DNA from: Bacteroidota bacterium
Lineage (GTDB): Bacteria > Bacteroidota > Bacteroidia > Bacteroidales > Prolixibacteraceae
Direction of reading: 5' to 3'
Assembly (NCBI GenBank): GCA_030698405.1
Contig: JAUYMU010000056.1
Coordinates: 29,344 to 93,343, forward strand
DNA: 64,000 nucleotides
The notes beneath the pieces were generated by a model. That model made no database searches, had not been told where the DNA came from, and worked only from the letters and a program-made list of their open reading frames with translations. Numbering within the stretch: the stretch's first letter is position 1; the number at the start of each line of letters is the position of its first letter. The translations under genes and the position numbers were made by a program. Of this stretch, positions 7,924 to 17,374 are shown piece by piece.

Positions 7924-10380
7924 ATGAGGTCAATTAAATCTTTTTTATTCCAATTTCTTCTGATTTTAAGTGCTGCAAGCGTACTTGCACAAAGCAACAA
8001 TGCCACTTTGTTTGGAAAAGTAACCGACGAAAACGGAAAGCCCGTTGAATTGGCAAATATTTCACTGAAAAATTCGACCATCGGAACAGTTTCGAACCGC
8101 GACGGTGAATATCTCTTGCGCATTCCGGCAAAAAGAACGGTCGTTATTGCTTATTCAATGATTGGATACCAGATGGTTGAGAAAACAATAACTGCTACCG
8201 AAGAGCAACGAATAAACATCGATGTCGTTCTCCGGCAAATTGACCAGGAAATCGGCGAAGTTCAAGTGACCGAGCACAGGCGAAAAAAAACCAACATGGA
8301 CCGGATTGACGCCAAATATCTTACCAGCATTACCGATGCCGGAACCGGTGGGGTAGAAGCGCTGATAAAAACCCTTCCCGGTGTATCTACCAACAACGAA
8401 TTGAGCTCTCAATATTCCGTCAGGGGTGGAAATTTTGATGAAAATCTGGTGTATGTAAATGATATTGAAGTTTATCGCCCGATGCTAATCCGCGCCGGGC
8501 AACAGGAAGGGATGAGTTTCATTAATTCTGACATGGTTTCGTCCATCGAATTTTCGGCAGGTGGGTTCGATGCCAAATACGGTGATAAAATGTCGTCGGT
8601 ACTCGATATCAAATACAGAAAACCTACTGAGTTTGCAGGTTCTGCATCCGTCAGTCTTTTAGGTGGTTCGCTGCAACTGGAAGATTTGAGCAAAAACGGA
8701 AAGTTTTCGCACATCACCGGAATTCGCTACAAAACAAACCGTTACCTGCTGGGAACGCTTGATGAAAAAGGAGAATACAATCCGCGTTTCGTCGATGCCC
8801 AAACGTATCTGACCTATAAATTCAGCAAAGCATTTGATGTTTCATTTCTGGGCAATGTGGCTCAAAATCAATACAATTTCATTCCGCAAACACGTAAAAC
8901 AAGTTTCGGTACATGGAACCAGGCATACAACGCAACGGTCTATTTCGAAGGTCAGGAAGTAGATAAATTTGCGACAGTCACAGGAGCTTTGGTTGCAAAT
9001 TACCATCCGGGCGACCGACTGAATATGAAATTCATCGCATCGGCTTTTCATTCGAAAGAAGAAGAAACTTACGATATCAAAGGAGACTATTACCTGAACG
9101 AGCTGGAGCGTAATTTGGGATCTGATAATTTGGGTGAAAGTGTGTTGAATATTGGTATCGGAACATTTATAAATCATGCACGCAATTATCTGAGCGCCAA
9201 TGTTTACAGCCTCGAACACAAAGGTGCTTACAACTCTGAAAGCCACCTGCTGAATTGGGGAATCAAGGCTCAGATTGAAATGATTGACGACAAGATGAAC
9301 GAATGGGTTTTGCGCGATTCTACCGGATATTCACTGCCGCACAAACAATTCGATCCGTCGAAACCTTATGATCCGAATGCGAAACAGGAACTTAGGCTTT
9401 ATAGCACAACGAACACCGATCACAGCATGAGTTCTGCACGTTTTACGGCCTATGTTCAGGATACGTATCAAATTCCGATCAGCAAAGGTGCGTTGTATGC
9501 TACCGGAGGGATTCGAGCGCAATACTGGTCGTTTTCAAATGAATTTTTGCTGAGCCCGCGCGGTGCTTTTCGCTACTATCCCGATTGGAATGCCAACTTT
9601 GTGTTCCATCTTTCAGGAGGAGTTTACTCCCAGCCCGCATTTTACAAAGAGTTGAAAGACCGCAATGGCCTAATTTATCCGAATACCAAAGCGCAGCGGT
9701 CAACGCAGGTGCTTTTTGGAACTGACTATATTTTTCGGGCGTGGGATCGGCCTTTTAAATTCAGTTCGGAAGCCTATTTTAAAGTGATGAAAAACCTCAC
9801 TCCTTACCAGATTGACAATGTTCGCATCAGGTATTTGCCCAATCAAACAGCCAACGGATATGCTACCGGTATGGATATGAAAGTGAACGGCGAATTTGTA
9901 AGCGGAATTGAATCGTGGGCCAGCCTTTCAATTATGAAAACAGAAGAAGACATTCTGAAAGATGGTCATGGTTACATTCCGCGGCCAACCGATCAGCGTT
10001 TCAATTTTAGCGTGTTTTTTCAGGATTATTTCCCCGGAAACCCAACCTGGAAAATGAACCTGACCGCATTTTACGGTTCGAGGCTTCCGACCGGGCCGCC
10101 AAATTCGGAGCGATATTTGGATCAATTCAGGATTCCTCCTTACCGGAGAATTGACCTTGGCTTTTCAAAAGTGCTGATCAATCAGGATCACAAGGATTTC
10201 AGGTACAAAGCGTTCAATTCAATCAAAGACATGTGGCTGAGTCTTGAAGTGTTCAATTTGCTGGGCATTAACAATACCATTTCGTACTTGTGGGTGGCCA
10301 ACAATACGGGCGACTTGTTTGGCGTACCGAATTACCTGACCAAAAGGAAAGTGAATTTGAAACTGACAGTGAAATTTTAA
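7924..10380 (+). CDS. TonB-dependent receptor
   Basis: 818 residues. Signal peptide ending in SVLAQ, then a CarboxypepD_reg-like domain (LFGKVTDENGKPVELANISL, about 25-110), plug domain with TLPGVSTNNELSSQYSVRGG (about 145-240), and an outer-membrane barrel ending in the typical aromatic terminus (LKLTVKF). The family takes up siderophores, cobalamin, sugars or peptides; nothing nearby identifies the ligand. Start chosen at ATG 7924, right before a good signal peptide. It diverges from the 5509-7641 receptor across a 282-base gap, and does not carry the leader element. Confidence 0.92.
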   Translation: MRSIKSFLFQFLLILSAASVLAQSNNATLFGKVTDENGKPVELANISLKNSTIGTVSNRDGEYLLRIPAKRTVVIAYSMIGYQMVEKTITATEEQRINIDVVLRQIDQEIGEVQVTEHRRKKTNMDRIDAKYLTSITDAGTGGVEALIKTLPGVSTNNELSSQYSVRGGNFDENLVYVNDIEVYRPMLIRAGQQEGMSFINSDMVSSIEFSAGGFDAKYGDKMSSVLDIKYRKPTEFAGSASVSLLGGSLQLEDLSKNGKFSHITGIRYKTNRYLLGTLDEKGEYNPRFVDAQTYLTYKFSKAFDVSFLGNVAQNQYNFIPQTRKTSFGTWNQAYNATVYFEGQEVDKFATVTGALVANYHPGDRLNMKFIASAFHSKEEETYDIKGDYYLNELERNLGSDNLGESVLNIGIGTFINHARNYLSANVYSLEHKGAYNSESHLLNWGIKAQIEMIDDKMNEWVLRDSTGYSLPHKQFDPSKPYDPNAKQELRLYSTTNTDHSMSSARFTAYVQDTYQIPISKGALYATGGIRAQYWSFSNEFLLSPRGAFRYYPDWNANFVFHLSGGVYSQPAFYKELKDRNGLIYPNTKAQRSTQVLFGTDYIFRAWDRPFKFSSEAYFKVMKNLTPYQIDNVRIRYLPNQTANGYATGMDMKVNGEFVSGIESWASLSIMKTEEDILKDGHGYIPRPTDQRFNFSVFFQDYFPGNPTWKMNLTAFYGSRLPTGPPNSERYLDQFRIPPYRRIDLGFSKVLINQDHKDFRYKAFNSIKDMWLSLEVFNLLGINNTISYLWVANNTGDLFGVPNYLTKRKVNLKLTVKF

Positions 10381-10386
10381 ACAGAA

Positions 10387-10503
10387 ATGACCGCACTCCA
10401 GCTTTCAGAAAGAGGCGGACAACTTTGGTGTAAACTCGAAGTTGAACGGGTTTTGATTGCAGGTAAAGCAGTGACTTATTTGAGGGGTGAGATTGAAGTG
10501 TGA
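10387..10503 (+). pseudogene. C-terminal remnant of a PhzF-family isomerase
   Basis: A 38-codon open frame reads LSERGGQLWCKLE, then VLIAGKAVTYLRGEIEV and stop. This closely matches the extreme C-terminus of PhzF-family (phenazine biosynthesis-like) proteins, where GGxLxCxL and IxGKAV are conserved. The other roughly 230 residues are missing, so this is a deletion remnant lying between the TonB receptor and the toxin-antitoxin pair. Confidence 0.6.
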
Positions 10504-10550
10504 TTCAAATTTTGTACTTTTATACTTCATAATCAAGAGAAAAGGAAGCC

Positions 10551-10775
10551 ATGAAAAATGCAATGCAATATATTGTTGACGAGCACGGAATAAAAACTTC
10601 AGTTGTTGTTCCTTATCATCTTTGGGAGAAAATCAATTCTGATTACAAAAAACTTCAGAATAAACTTGAGGTTTTGTTAGCAATAAAAGATGGATTGAGT
10701 GAAATAAAAGTTGCCAACAAAAAGTATGAAGAATTTCAAACGCTATCAGACTTTCTGAATGAAAGTGACAGTTAG
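10551..10775 (+). CDS. antitoxin of a RelE/ParE-type pair
   Basis: 74 residues: a short N-terminal segment (YIVDEHGIKTSVVVPYHLW) that resembles small Bacteroidota antitoxins placed before RelE-like toxins, then a helical C-terminus (KKLQNKLEVLLAI to DFLNESDS) likely to wrap the toxin. The 3' end overlaps the toxin gene by 17 bases, so the two are translationally coupled. Family assignment rests mainly on this context. The cognate toxin would be neutralised by direct binding, and the pair probably represses its own promoter. Confidence 0.75.
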   Translation: MKNAMQYIVDEHGIKTSVVVPYHLWEKINSDYKKLQNKLEVLLAIKDGLSEIKVANKKYEEFQTLSDFLNESDS

Positions 10776-11121
10776 AATTGCTAGGAGCTTTAAAAAGCAG
10801 GCAAAACCGCTTCTAAAGAAATATCCTTCTTTAACCAGAGAATTATTCCAACTTGGATTGGATCTGAAAGATAATCCCAGAATGGGAACACCGCTTGGAA
10901 ATGACAGCTATAAAATCCGATTAGCGACAAAAAGTAAAAACAAAGGGAAAAGCGGTGGTTTAAGAGTGATCAGTCATCTTGAGACCGAAATCGTGGGGTT
11001 CACTGAATTTGATGGCGAAAACATAACTGTTATCCTCATTTCGATTTATAACAAAAGCGAAACAGCAACAATTTCAGATAAAGAATTAAAGGATTTAATT
11101 AAGAACATTAAACTGAGCTGA
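10759..11121 (+). CDS. RelE/ParE-superfamily toxin
   Basis: 120 residues. [21 protein letters not shown] at the start, then [22 protein letters not shown] and LRVISHLE, match the RelE/HigB fold of ribosome-associated mRNA interferases (basic central strand, KIRL, and a late helix). Predicted to cleave mRNA or otherwise inhibit growth when the upstream antitoxin is lost. Overlap with the antitoxin by 17 bases. The C-terminal tail (about 100-120) is longer than in E. coli RelE. Confidence 0.8.
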   Translation: MKVTVRIARSFKKQAKPLLKKYPSLTRELFQLGLDLKDNPRMGTPLGNDSYKIRLATKSKNKGKSGGLRVISHLETEIVGFTEFDGENITVILISIYNKSETATISDKELKDLIKNIKLS

Positions 11122-11197
11122 ATCTCACCACCCTGATTTTCGCCAAAACTTTCTTCCCAACCACTTGTTTTTCTTGCAATACAAAATTTGGGAAAAC

Positions 11198-13225
11198 ATG
11201 CAAAATCAAAAATATACCAACGAACTGATTCACGAAACATCGCCGTATTTGCTGCAACATGCACACAATCCGGTGAACTGGCAGCCCTGGGGTGAAAAAG
11301 CGCTGAATCAGGCAAAATCGGGAAACAAACTTTTACTTATCAGCATTGGCTATTCGGCCTGTCATTGGTGTCATGTAATGGAGCACGAATCGTTTGAAGA
11401 TGCCGAAGTCGCGCAAGTGATGAACGAACATTTTGTTTGTATCAAAATTGATCGGGAAGAGCGACCGGACATCGACCACATATACATGACCGCTGTGCAG
11501 CTTTTAACCGGACGTGGTGGCTGGCCGCTCAATTGTATCGCATTACCCGATGGACGCCCAATCTGGGGAGGAACGTATTTTCCGAAAGACAGTTGGGTGG
11601 AAGCATTGAATGCGGTCGCTGTTTTTTATTCCGAAAATCCCAAAAAAACTGAAGAATATGCAGCAAAAATGCATCGGGGAATCGAGCAAAATTCGCTGAC
11701 GTCAGTTTCAAACGGTCAAACGAATTCAGATCCTTTGTTACTGCCTGCACTTCTTTCAAAATGGGGCAATCAATTCGATACCAAAAATGGCGGCACCAAA
11801 GGCGCTCCCAAGTTTATGCTTCCGAACAACTGGCAATTTTTACTTCGTGCCGGATACCAATTTCAGGATAAAAAGATATCGGATCAGGTAAAACTGACGC
11901 TTCAGAAAATGGCATTTGGGGGACTGTACGATCAGATTGGTGGCGGTTTTGCCCGCTATTCTACCGATGAAATTTGGAAAGTTCCGCACTTCGAAAAAAT
12001 GCTGTACGACAATGCCCAGTTGCTTGGATTATATGCCAATGCTTTCAAAACAGAACCGAATCCAACCTACAAACAGGTAATTGAAGAAACAATTGAATTC
12101 CTGAAACGCGAACTGCTTTCTCCTGAAAATGGATTTTATTCGGCACTCGATGCCGACAGCGAAGGCGAAGAAGGGAAATTCTATGTCTGGACGAAATCGG
12201 AACTCGAACTGATATTAAAAAATGACTTTGCGCTTTTCAGCGAACACTTCAATGTCAATTCGCTGGGATTTTGGGAGCACAACCAATACATTCTGCTGCG
12301 GACGGAAGAAAATGCATCGTTTGCTGCCAGTCATCAACTTCAGGAAAAAGAGCTGGAAACCAAGCGGAAGAACTGGAAATCGTTGCTGCTTGCGGAACGT
12401 GAAAAAAGAATCCGTCCCGGACTTGATGATAAAATTCTGGCTTCGTGGAATGCGATGACCATAACCGGGTTGCTCGGTTGCTACAATGCATTGGGGCAGG
12501 ATGAATACCTTCAATTGGCATTTAGAAATGCAAAGTTCCTGAAATCAAAAATGATTGGTGATGACGGTCGCCTGCTTCATTCGTACAAAAACAACCAGGC
12601 AAAAATCAACGGATTTCTGGAAGATTATGCTTTTGTAATAGAAGCATTTATCGCAATTTTTGAATCCACCGGTGAGAAAAGCTGGCTCGATGAGGCTGCC
12701 CGTTTGACAGAAATTACACTGACTGAATTCTTCGATAATGAAAAGAATGTCTTCAGTTTTACATCCAATGATCAGAAGGATCTGATTACGCGGACTTATG
12801 AAATTCACGACAATGTGATTCCCGCGTCAAACTCCGTCATGGCGAAAAATTTATTCAGGCTTTCGTATTTGCTGGATAGATCGGAATATCTGACAACAGC
12901 TAAGAAAATGCTTGATTTGGTCAGTGGCAATATGGCCGATTATCCTTCGGGTTACAGCAATTGGTCGCAACTCATGCTGAACCTGACAGGCAATCATTTT
13001 GAAGTTGCAATTGTCGGCGAAAATGCATTGAATTTGTTAAAAGAATTTCAACGGAATTATTTGCCTCAGGTTGTTTTTTGTGCCGGAACTTCAGAAAATA
13101 ATTTGCCTTTATTGGCAAACCGATTCGTTGCAGGCAAAACCCTGATTTATATTTGTCAGGATAACAGCTGCCAACTTCCGATTCAAACGGTGGAGGAAGC
13201 GCTGGCATTGATTCAGAAAAAATAG
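11198..13225 (+). CDS. thioredoxin-domain protein, YyaL/SPATA20 family
   Basis: About 675 residues. The start [20 protein letters not shown] at ATG 11198 is preferred over an in-frame TTG at 11165 because family members begin at this [19 protein letters not shown] block. An N-terminal thioredoxin-like domain (about 20-170) carries SACHWCHVM; the C-terminal (alpha/alpha)6-barrel (about 230-580) includes [18 protein letters not shown] and [12 protein letters not shown]. The family is widespread from bacteria to humans; a redox role is assumed, and a glycosidase or epimerase-like activity has been suggested from the barrel. Monocistronic here. Confidence 0.92.
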   Translation: MQNQKYTNELIHETSPYLLQHAHNPVNWQPWGEKALNQAKSGNKLLLISIGYSACHWCHVMEHESFEDAEVAQVMNEHFVCIKIDREERPDIDHIYMTAVQLLTGRGGWPLNCIALPDGRPIWGGTYFPKDSWVEALNAVAVFYSENPKKTEEYAAKMHRGIEQNSLTSVSNGQTNSDPLLLPALLSKWGNQFDTKNGGTKGAPKFMLPNNWQFLLRAGYQFQDKKISDQVKLTLQKMAFGGLYDQIGGGFARYSTDEIWKVPHFEKMLYDNAQLLGLYANAFKTEPNPTYKQVIEETIEFLKRELLSPENGFYSALDADSEGEEGKFYVWTKSELELILKNDFALFSEHFNVNSLGFWEHNQYILLRTEENASFAASHQLQEKELETKRKNWKSLLLAEREKRIRPGLDDKILASWNAMTITGLLGCYNALGQDEYLQLAFRNAKFLKSKMIGDDGRLLHSYKNNQAKINGFLEDYAFVIEAFIAIFESTGEKSWLDEAARLTEITLTEFFDNEKNVFSFTSNDQKDLITRTYEIHDNVIPASNSVMAKNLFRLSYLLDRSEYLTTAKKMLDLVSGNMADYPSGYSNWSQLMLNLTGNHFEVAIVGENALNLLKEFQRNYLPQVVFCAGTSENNLPLLANRFVAGKTLIYICQDNSCQLPIQTVEEALALIQKK

Positions 13226-13312
13226 TGGTCAGTGTTCAGTCGTAGTTTACAATAGAAACTGCTGGTAGCTGACCAACTTGGAATTTGAAATTTGGAATTT
13301 GGAACATTTATT

Positions 13313-13662
13313 ATGCAAAACAACAGAAAACTCTTTCTTTACATTGCCATGAGTTTGGACGGATATATTGCCAAACAAGATGACGATATCAGCTTTTTAA
13401 CAGCTGTAGAACAGGAAGGTGAAGATTACGGCTATTCGAAGTTTATAGAGACAGTTATTGCGATGGCGGAGCCGAAACTGTTCATCAATTACTTCAGGAT
13501 GACCTGATTGATGAGATGACCATTTCAATTATTCCGGTTTTTCTGGGTGATGGAATACGACTGTTCAAAGGCGGTCTTCAGGAGCAAAAGCTTCAACTTA
13601 TTAATGCCCAATCGTTTGAAAAAGGATTGATGCAGTTGAGATATATTCGGTTTCGGGACTGA
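13313..13662 (+). pseudogene. DHFR/RibD C-terminal-domain protein, internally deleted and frameshifted
   Basis: The 5' part reads LFLYIAMSLDGYIAKQDDDISF, a clear start for a small dihydrofolate-reductase-like protein. The 3' part, in another frame, reads GGAETVHQLLQDDLIDEM and then IPVFLGDGIRLF, the family C-terminus. Together they give about 115 residues instead of about 180. The middle with the NADPH-binding VxMGRxTY motif is missing at about 13450, so the gene is dead. The end overlaps a terminator hairpin. Confidence 0.75.
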
Positions 13663-13700
13663 AAAAAATCCCGAAACCTTTTCCAGATCCCGGGATTTTT
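13649..13700. terminator. bidirectional terminator between DHFR remnant and act operon
   Basis: On the plus strand GGTTTCGGGA pairs with TCCCGAAACC and is followed by TTTT. On the minus strand AATCCCG pairs with CGGGATT and is followed by a run of T, which would end the act operon transcript. Confidence 0.7.
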
Positions 13701-13721
13701 TTTATATGTGTTTTAACGATG

Positions 13722-14294
13722 TTATTTTCCTGCCAGTTCCCTTACGTAATGAACAATCATCCAGCGTTTTTCTGCAGGAATCTGTCCTCCATGCGGTCCC
13801 ATCAATCCTGCGGCTGATCCCCGCGTAATTACATGAAAAATCTCGCCATCAGGCTTGGCCTTCAAATAATCATCAATTAAATTTCTTGGTTTTGCCGGAA
13901 ACATTTTACTGGTAAAAAGATGTCCGTTTCCATCTCCGAATTCCCCATGACAATCGATACAAAATATTTGATATTGACGTTTCCCTTCGGCCAAAACGTC
14001 GGGAGTTGCATCAATCGGGTTTTTAAGTTCTATTCCTGCTCTTGTCTGCTCTTCCAGCGATTTTGAACCATAAGGATAAGGTGTGAATCCGCGTGGGATC
14101 GTTCCATCTGCAGGCAAACGCATCGTACTCCCATCTTCAAAAACAGGATTTTCCGAATAGGTTTTATAAGCAGGTGAATTGGCCATGTCGGGGAAATACA
14201 CATACCCCCGGTTATTTTTGTCCTTGTCGCAAGCTGCAACCAAAAACATTAAAAAGAGAAGCGATAAAATTCGTACGGATGGTCTCATAATCAA
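13722..14294 (-). CDS. actE: alternative complex III, monoheme cytochrome c subunit (ActE)
   Basis: 190 residues. A lipoprotein signal peptide ends in LMFLVAAC. The conserved ActE start RGYVYFPDMANSPAYKTY follows, then one heme-c site CIDCH (about 128-132) and a likely Met ligand in FTSKMFPAKP. It would accept electrons from the ActB/ActA part of the complex and pass them to a terminal oxidase or soluble carrier. Its start overlaps the end of the upstream ActF-type gene by four bases. In the published complexes I know, the order is A-B-C-D-E-F; here the cytochrome comes after the second membrane subunit. Confidence 0.9.
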   Translation of the reverse strand: MIMRPSVRILSLLFLMFLVAACDKDKNNRGYVYFPDMANSPAYKTYSENPVFEDGSTMRLPADGTIPRGFTPYPYGSKSLEEQTRAGIELKNPIDATPDVLAEGKRQYQIFCIDCHGEFGDGNGHLFTSKMFPAKPRNLIDDYLKAKPDGEIFHVITRGSAAGLMGPHGGQIPAEKRWMIVHYVRELAGK

Positions 14295-15469
14295 TATTGG
14301 GTATGATATTCAAAACTTTCTTTAAAAAACGGATGGTTCTTCGGCACCAACGGAGCTTTTGTCAACGAACGGAAAACTACAAGCAGAAACAGTCCTGCAT
14401 AACCTATGGTAATTCCAATTTCGGGCAGCCCGATCCCGGCATTTTCGCCGCCAACTGCGCCTGGCATAATGAGTTGGTACAAATCAAGCCAATGCCCTAT
14501 AAAAACGATTACGGCAACGGGTAACAATATCAATGAACCGCGTTTTGAATCTCTGGTCATCAATCCCAAAAATGGGACAAGAAAATTCAGGATTAAATTG
14601 ACATAGAAAATGGTGCTGAAATGCTTGTGCCGTTCGTAAAAATAAATTGTTTCCTCCGGAATGTTGGCGTACCAAATCAGCATATACTGCGAAAACCACA
14701 GATAAGCCCAAAATATGCTGAACCCGAACAGATACTTGCCAAGATCGTGAATGTGTTCGTGGTTGACATGATCCATATAACCCATTTGCTTGAGCATAAA
14801 CAGGATAATAATCAAAACTGCGGTTCCGCTTGCCAGCATACTTGAAAAAACATACCATCCATACAAAGTGCTGAACCAGTGGGCATCTATTGACATCAGC
14901 CAGTCCCAGGCAGAAGTTACGCTTGTTACGGCCAGTGTAACCACAAAAATTGCAGAGAAAATTCTTAGTTTCCTGAAGTATTTCAAATCGCCAAACTGAT
15001 CCAATTGTTTTGAATTTTTTCGGATAAAGTAGGCAAGGGATATCCAGATGATGAAATATACCAGGAATCGGATATAAAAGAATGGTTCATTCAGGTAAGC
15101 CACTTTCTTCAGCAAAATTTCATCCAGATGGTCTTTGTGAGTCCAATCATAAATAAGATGCAATCCTCCGGATATAAATAGTATAAATAGTAGCAATCCT
15201 GCAACAGGAATAAAAGTGCTCATCGCTTCACCAATCCGCTGAATACTCGTATGCCAGCCCGATTCAGCAATGGTGTGAACAGCCACGATAAATAAACCGA
15301 TCAGTCCGATGGCCAGAAAATAATAGGTGTTCAGCAGCAAGTTGGCAGCAATCCGATCAAGACCCACTCCTGCAAAGTAGCTGGCTCCAAGTGTGAGGAT
15401 TCCTATTGCAATCATCACAAACGTGATGGTAGAAAATTTTCTAGTCAGTATGAATGTTTGATTCTCCAT
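14291..15469 (-). CDS. actF: alternative complex III, membrane subunit ActF
   Basis: 392 residues, almost all hydrophobic, with about ten predicted membrane helices. It begins TRKFSTITFVMIAIGILTLG and contains SVTSAWDWLMSIDAHWFSTLYG, a well-conserved block of ActF-type quinol:cytochrome c oxidoreductase subunits. It resembles a half of the NrfD-like ActC subunit and sits beside it in the membrane arm. Located eight bases downstream of actD and overlapping actE, so it is inside one transcription unit. Confidence 0.9.
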   Translation of the reverse strand: MENQTFILTRKFSTITFVMIAIGILTLGASYFAGVGLDRIAANLLLNTYYFLAIGLIGLFIVAVHTIAESGWHTSIQRIGEAMSTFIPVAGLLLFILFISGGLHLIYDWTHKDHLDEILLKKVAYLNEPFFYIRFLVYFIIWISLAYFIRKNSKQLDQFGDLKYFRKLRIFSAIFVVTLAVTSVTSAWDWLMSIDAHWFSTLYGWYVFSSMLASGTAVLIIILFMLKQMGYMDHVNHEHIHDLGKYLFGFSIFWAYLWFSQYMLIWYANIPEETIYFYERHKHFSTIFYVNLILNFLVPFLGLMTRDSKRGSLILLPVAVIVFIGHWLDLYQLIMPGAVGGENAGIGLPEIGITIGYAGLFLLVVFRSLTKAPLVPKNHPFFKESFEYHTQY

Positions 15470-15476
15470 GTCAATT

Positions 15477-15995
15477 CTATGCTTTTAATAAAATTCCTTC
15501 GGCACCTGCTTCAGCAAGCGCTAATTTAATTTGACTGATACTTTCATCCGAACTATCGTCATCCACCTTCACAACTACCAGAAAACGATCATCGGTGCAC
15601 CTTTCATCATGAATAAGCGGTTTCGCTCCCGGACTCAGTTTATTCGTGATTAAAAAAGCAATTACCATTGCAAAAGCTGCAAAAAGTACGGTTAATTCAA
15701 AGGTTACCGGGATAAACGACGGCACAGAAAAGAAAGGTTTACCTCCAAAGTTAAGCGGATAATCAATGGTGAAAATCCACGCCTGAAATCCAAATGCCAC
15801 AGCCGCACCCCCTGCACCTGCAATAAAACCCACACGGGTCAGTCGCGACCGTGGAATTTCCAACACCTTATCTATTCCATGAACGGGAAATGGTGTCAGC
15901 ACATCGCTTATTTTCAATCCTTTGGCTTTCATTTGCCTGAGGCCTTTCATCAAATCTTCCTCATCCATGTAATATGCTGTTATATATTTATTCAT
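15477..15995 (-). CDS. actD: alternative complex III, ActD (DUF3341)
   Basis: About 172 residues from [20 protein letters not shown]; this ATG is preferred over an upstream in-frame start because it matches family N-termini. The soluble N-terminal DUF3341 part contains [18 protein letters not shown], followed by two membrane helices ([14 protein letters not shown] and [18 protein letters not shown]). It is a structural membrane subunit that contacts ActC/ActF. Its start overlaps the actC stop by eight bases. Confidence 0.9.
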   Translation of the reverse strand: MNKYITAYYMDEEDLMKGLRQMKAKGLKISDVLTPFPVHGIDKVLEIPRSRLTRVGFIAGAGGAAVAFGFQAWIFTIDYPLNFGGKPFFSVPSFIPVTFELTVLFAAFAMVIAFLITNKLSPGAKPLIHDERCTDDRFLVVVKVDDDSSDESISQIKLALAEAGAEGILLKA

Positions 15996-17358
15996 GTTCG
16001 GTAGTTTTTGTTTTTTCTCCTGAAGATTTAAGTACACCTTTTACCTCAGCAATTGCAATTACCGGAAATACCCGGATGAACAGCAGGAATAAGGTAAAAA
16101 ACAATCCAAATGTTCCAACATAAAGTCCGACCTCAACGATGGTTGGCCGGTACATGGTCCAGCTTGAAGGAAGATAATCGCGGTGCAATGAAGTTACCAC
16201 GATAACAAAACGTTCGAACCACATTCCAATATTTACAAAAATGGAAATGATGAAGGTTAAAAGCACGCTTCTCCTGATTTTTTTAAACCAGAAAAGTTGC
16301 GGAGTGATCACATTGCAGGTCATCATGATCCAGTAGGCCCATGCATAAGGACCAAAAGCCCGGTTGAAAAACGCATAAGTTTCAAACTCAACGCCTGAAT
16401 ACCAGGCCATGAAAAACTCGGTGAGGTATGCAATACCAACAATGGAACCGGTTAAAATGATAATTTTATTCATCGATTCGATGTGGTTCACCGTAATGTA
16501 ATCTTCCAGGTTTAGCGCCTTTCTGGATATGATCATCAACGTTAACACCATGGCAAAACCCGAAAAAACCGCTCCCGAAACAAAATAAGGCGGAAATATG
16601 GTGGTGTGCCAGCCCGGTATCACAGAAGTGGCAAAGTCGAAACTTACAATTGTGTGAACTGACAGTACCAACGGAGCCGCAAGACCTGCAAGAATTAAGC
16701 TTACTGTTTCGTGTCGCGACCAATGTCTGGCAGAGCCGGTCCAGCCAAAGCTCAAAAAACCATAAATAGCTTTCCTGATTTTCGTTTTGGCTCTGTCGCG
16801 CACGGTTCCCAAATCAGGAATAAGCCCGACATACCAGAAAATCAGTGAAACAAGGAAATAAGTTGAGATGGCAAAAACGTCCCATAACAGCGGAGAGTTG
16901 AAGTTAACCCAAAGGAGCCGGGTATTTGGATATGGAAAAATGAAAAAACCCAACAGCAGTCTTCCCATGTGAATAAGTGGAAAGAACCCGGCACACATCA
17001 CTGCAATCAAGGTCATTGCTTCAGCCGAACGATTGATACTTGTGCGCCACTTCTGGCGAAAAAGCAACAGAATGGCCGAAATAAAAGTTCCTGCATGGCC
17101 AATCCCAACCCACCAAACGAAGTTGGTTATATCCCATGCCCAACCTACTGTTTTATTCGTACCCCATTCACCAATTCCATAAAAAACTGTAATGTAAGTG
17201 GCCCAGGCGCCAAACAGTAGCCCAAGTCCCGCTATGCTTATGCCTATATACCAATAAATAGACGGTGTGCCGGCCATTGGTGCCAATATATCATCGGTCA
17301 CCTGTTTGTAGTTCTTATTGCCCCGGATTAACGGTTCTCTGAGCGGAGATGTGTACAT
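15988..17358 (-). CDS. actC: alternative complex III, NrfD-like quinol-oxidising subunit ActC
   Basis: 456 residues with about ten membrane helices. It contains [19 protein letters not shown] and [20 protein letters not shown], signatures of the NrfD/PsrC-type ActC subunit, which carries the menaquinol site near the periplasmic face next to the [3Fe-4S] cluster of ActB. It takes electrons from menaquinol and hands them to the Fe-S chain. Placed 16 bases downstream of actB. Confidence 0.93.
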   Translation of the reverse strand: MYTSPLREPLIRGNKNYKQVTDDILAPMAGTPSIYWYIGISIAGLGLLFGAWATYITVFYGIGEWGTNKTVGWAWDITNFVWWVGIGHAGTFISAILLLFRQKWRTSINRSAEAMTLIAVMCAGFFPLIHMGRLLLGFFIFPYPNTRLLWVNFNSPLLWDVFAISTYFLVSLIFWYVGLIPDLGTVRDRAKTKIRKAIYGFLSFGWTGSARHWSRHETVSLILAGLAAPLVLSVHTIVSFDFATSVIPGWHTTIFPPYFVSGAVFSGFAMVLTLMIISRKALNLEDYITVNHIESMNKIIILTGSIVGIAYLTEFFMAWYSGVEFETYAFFNRAFGPYAWAYWIMMTCNVITPQLFWFKKIRRSVLLTFIISIFVNIGMWFERFVIVVTSLHRDYLPSSWTMYRPTIVEVGLYVGTFGLFFTLFLLFIRVFPVIAIAEVKGVLKSSGEKTKTTEHE

Positions 17359-17374
17359 TCCTTATTCGTTTTAG

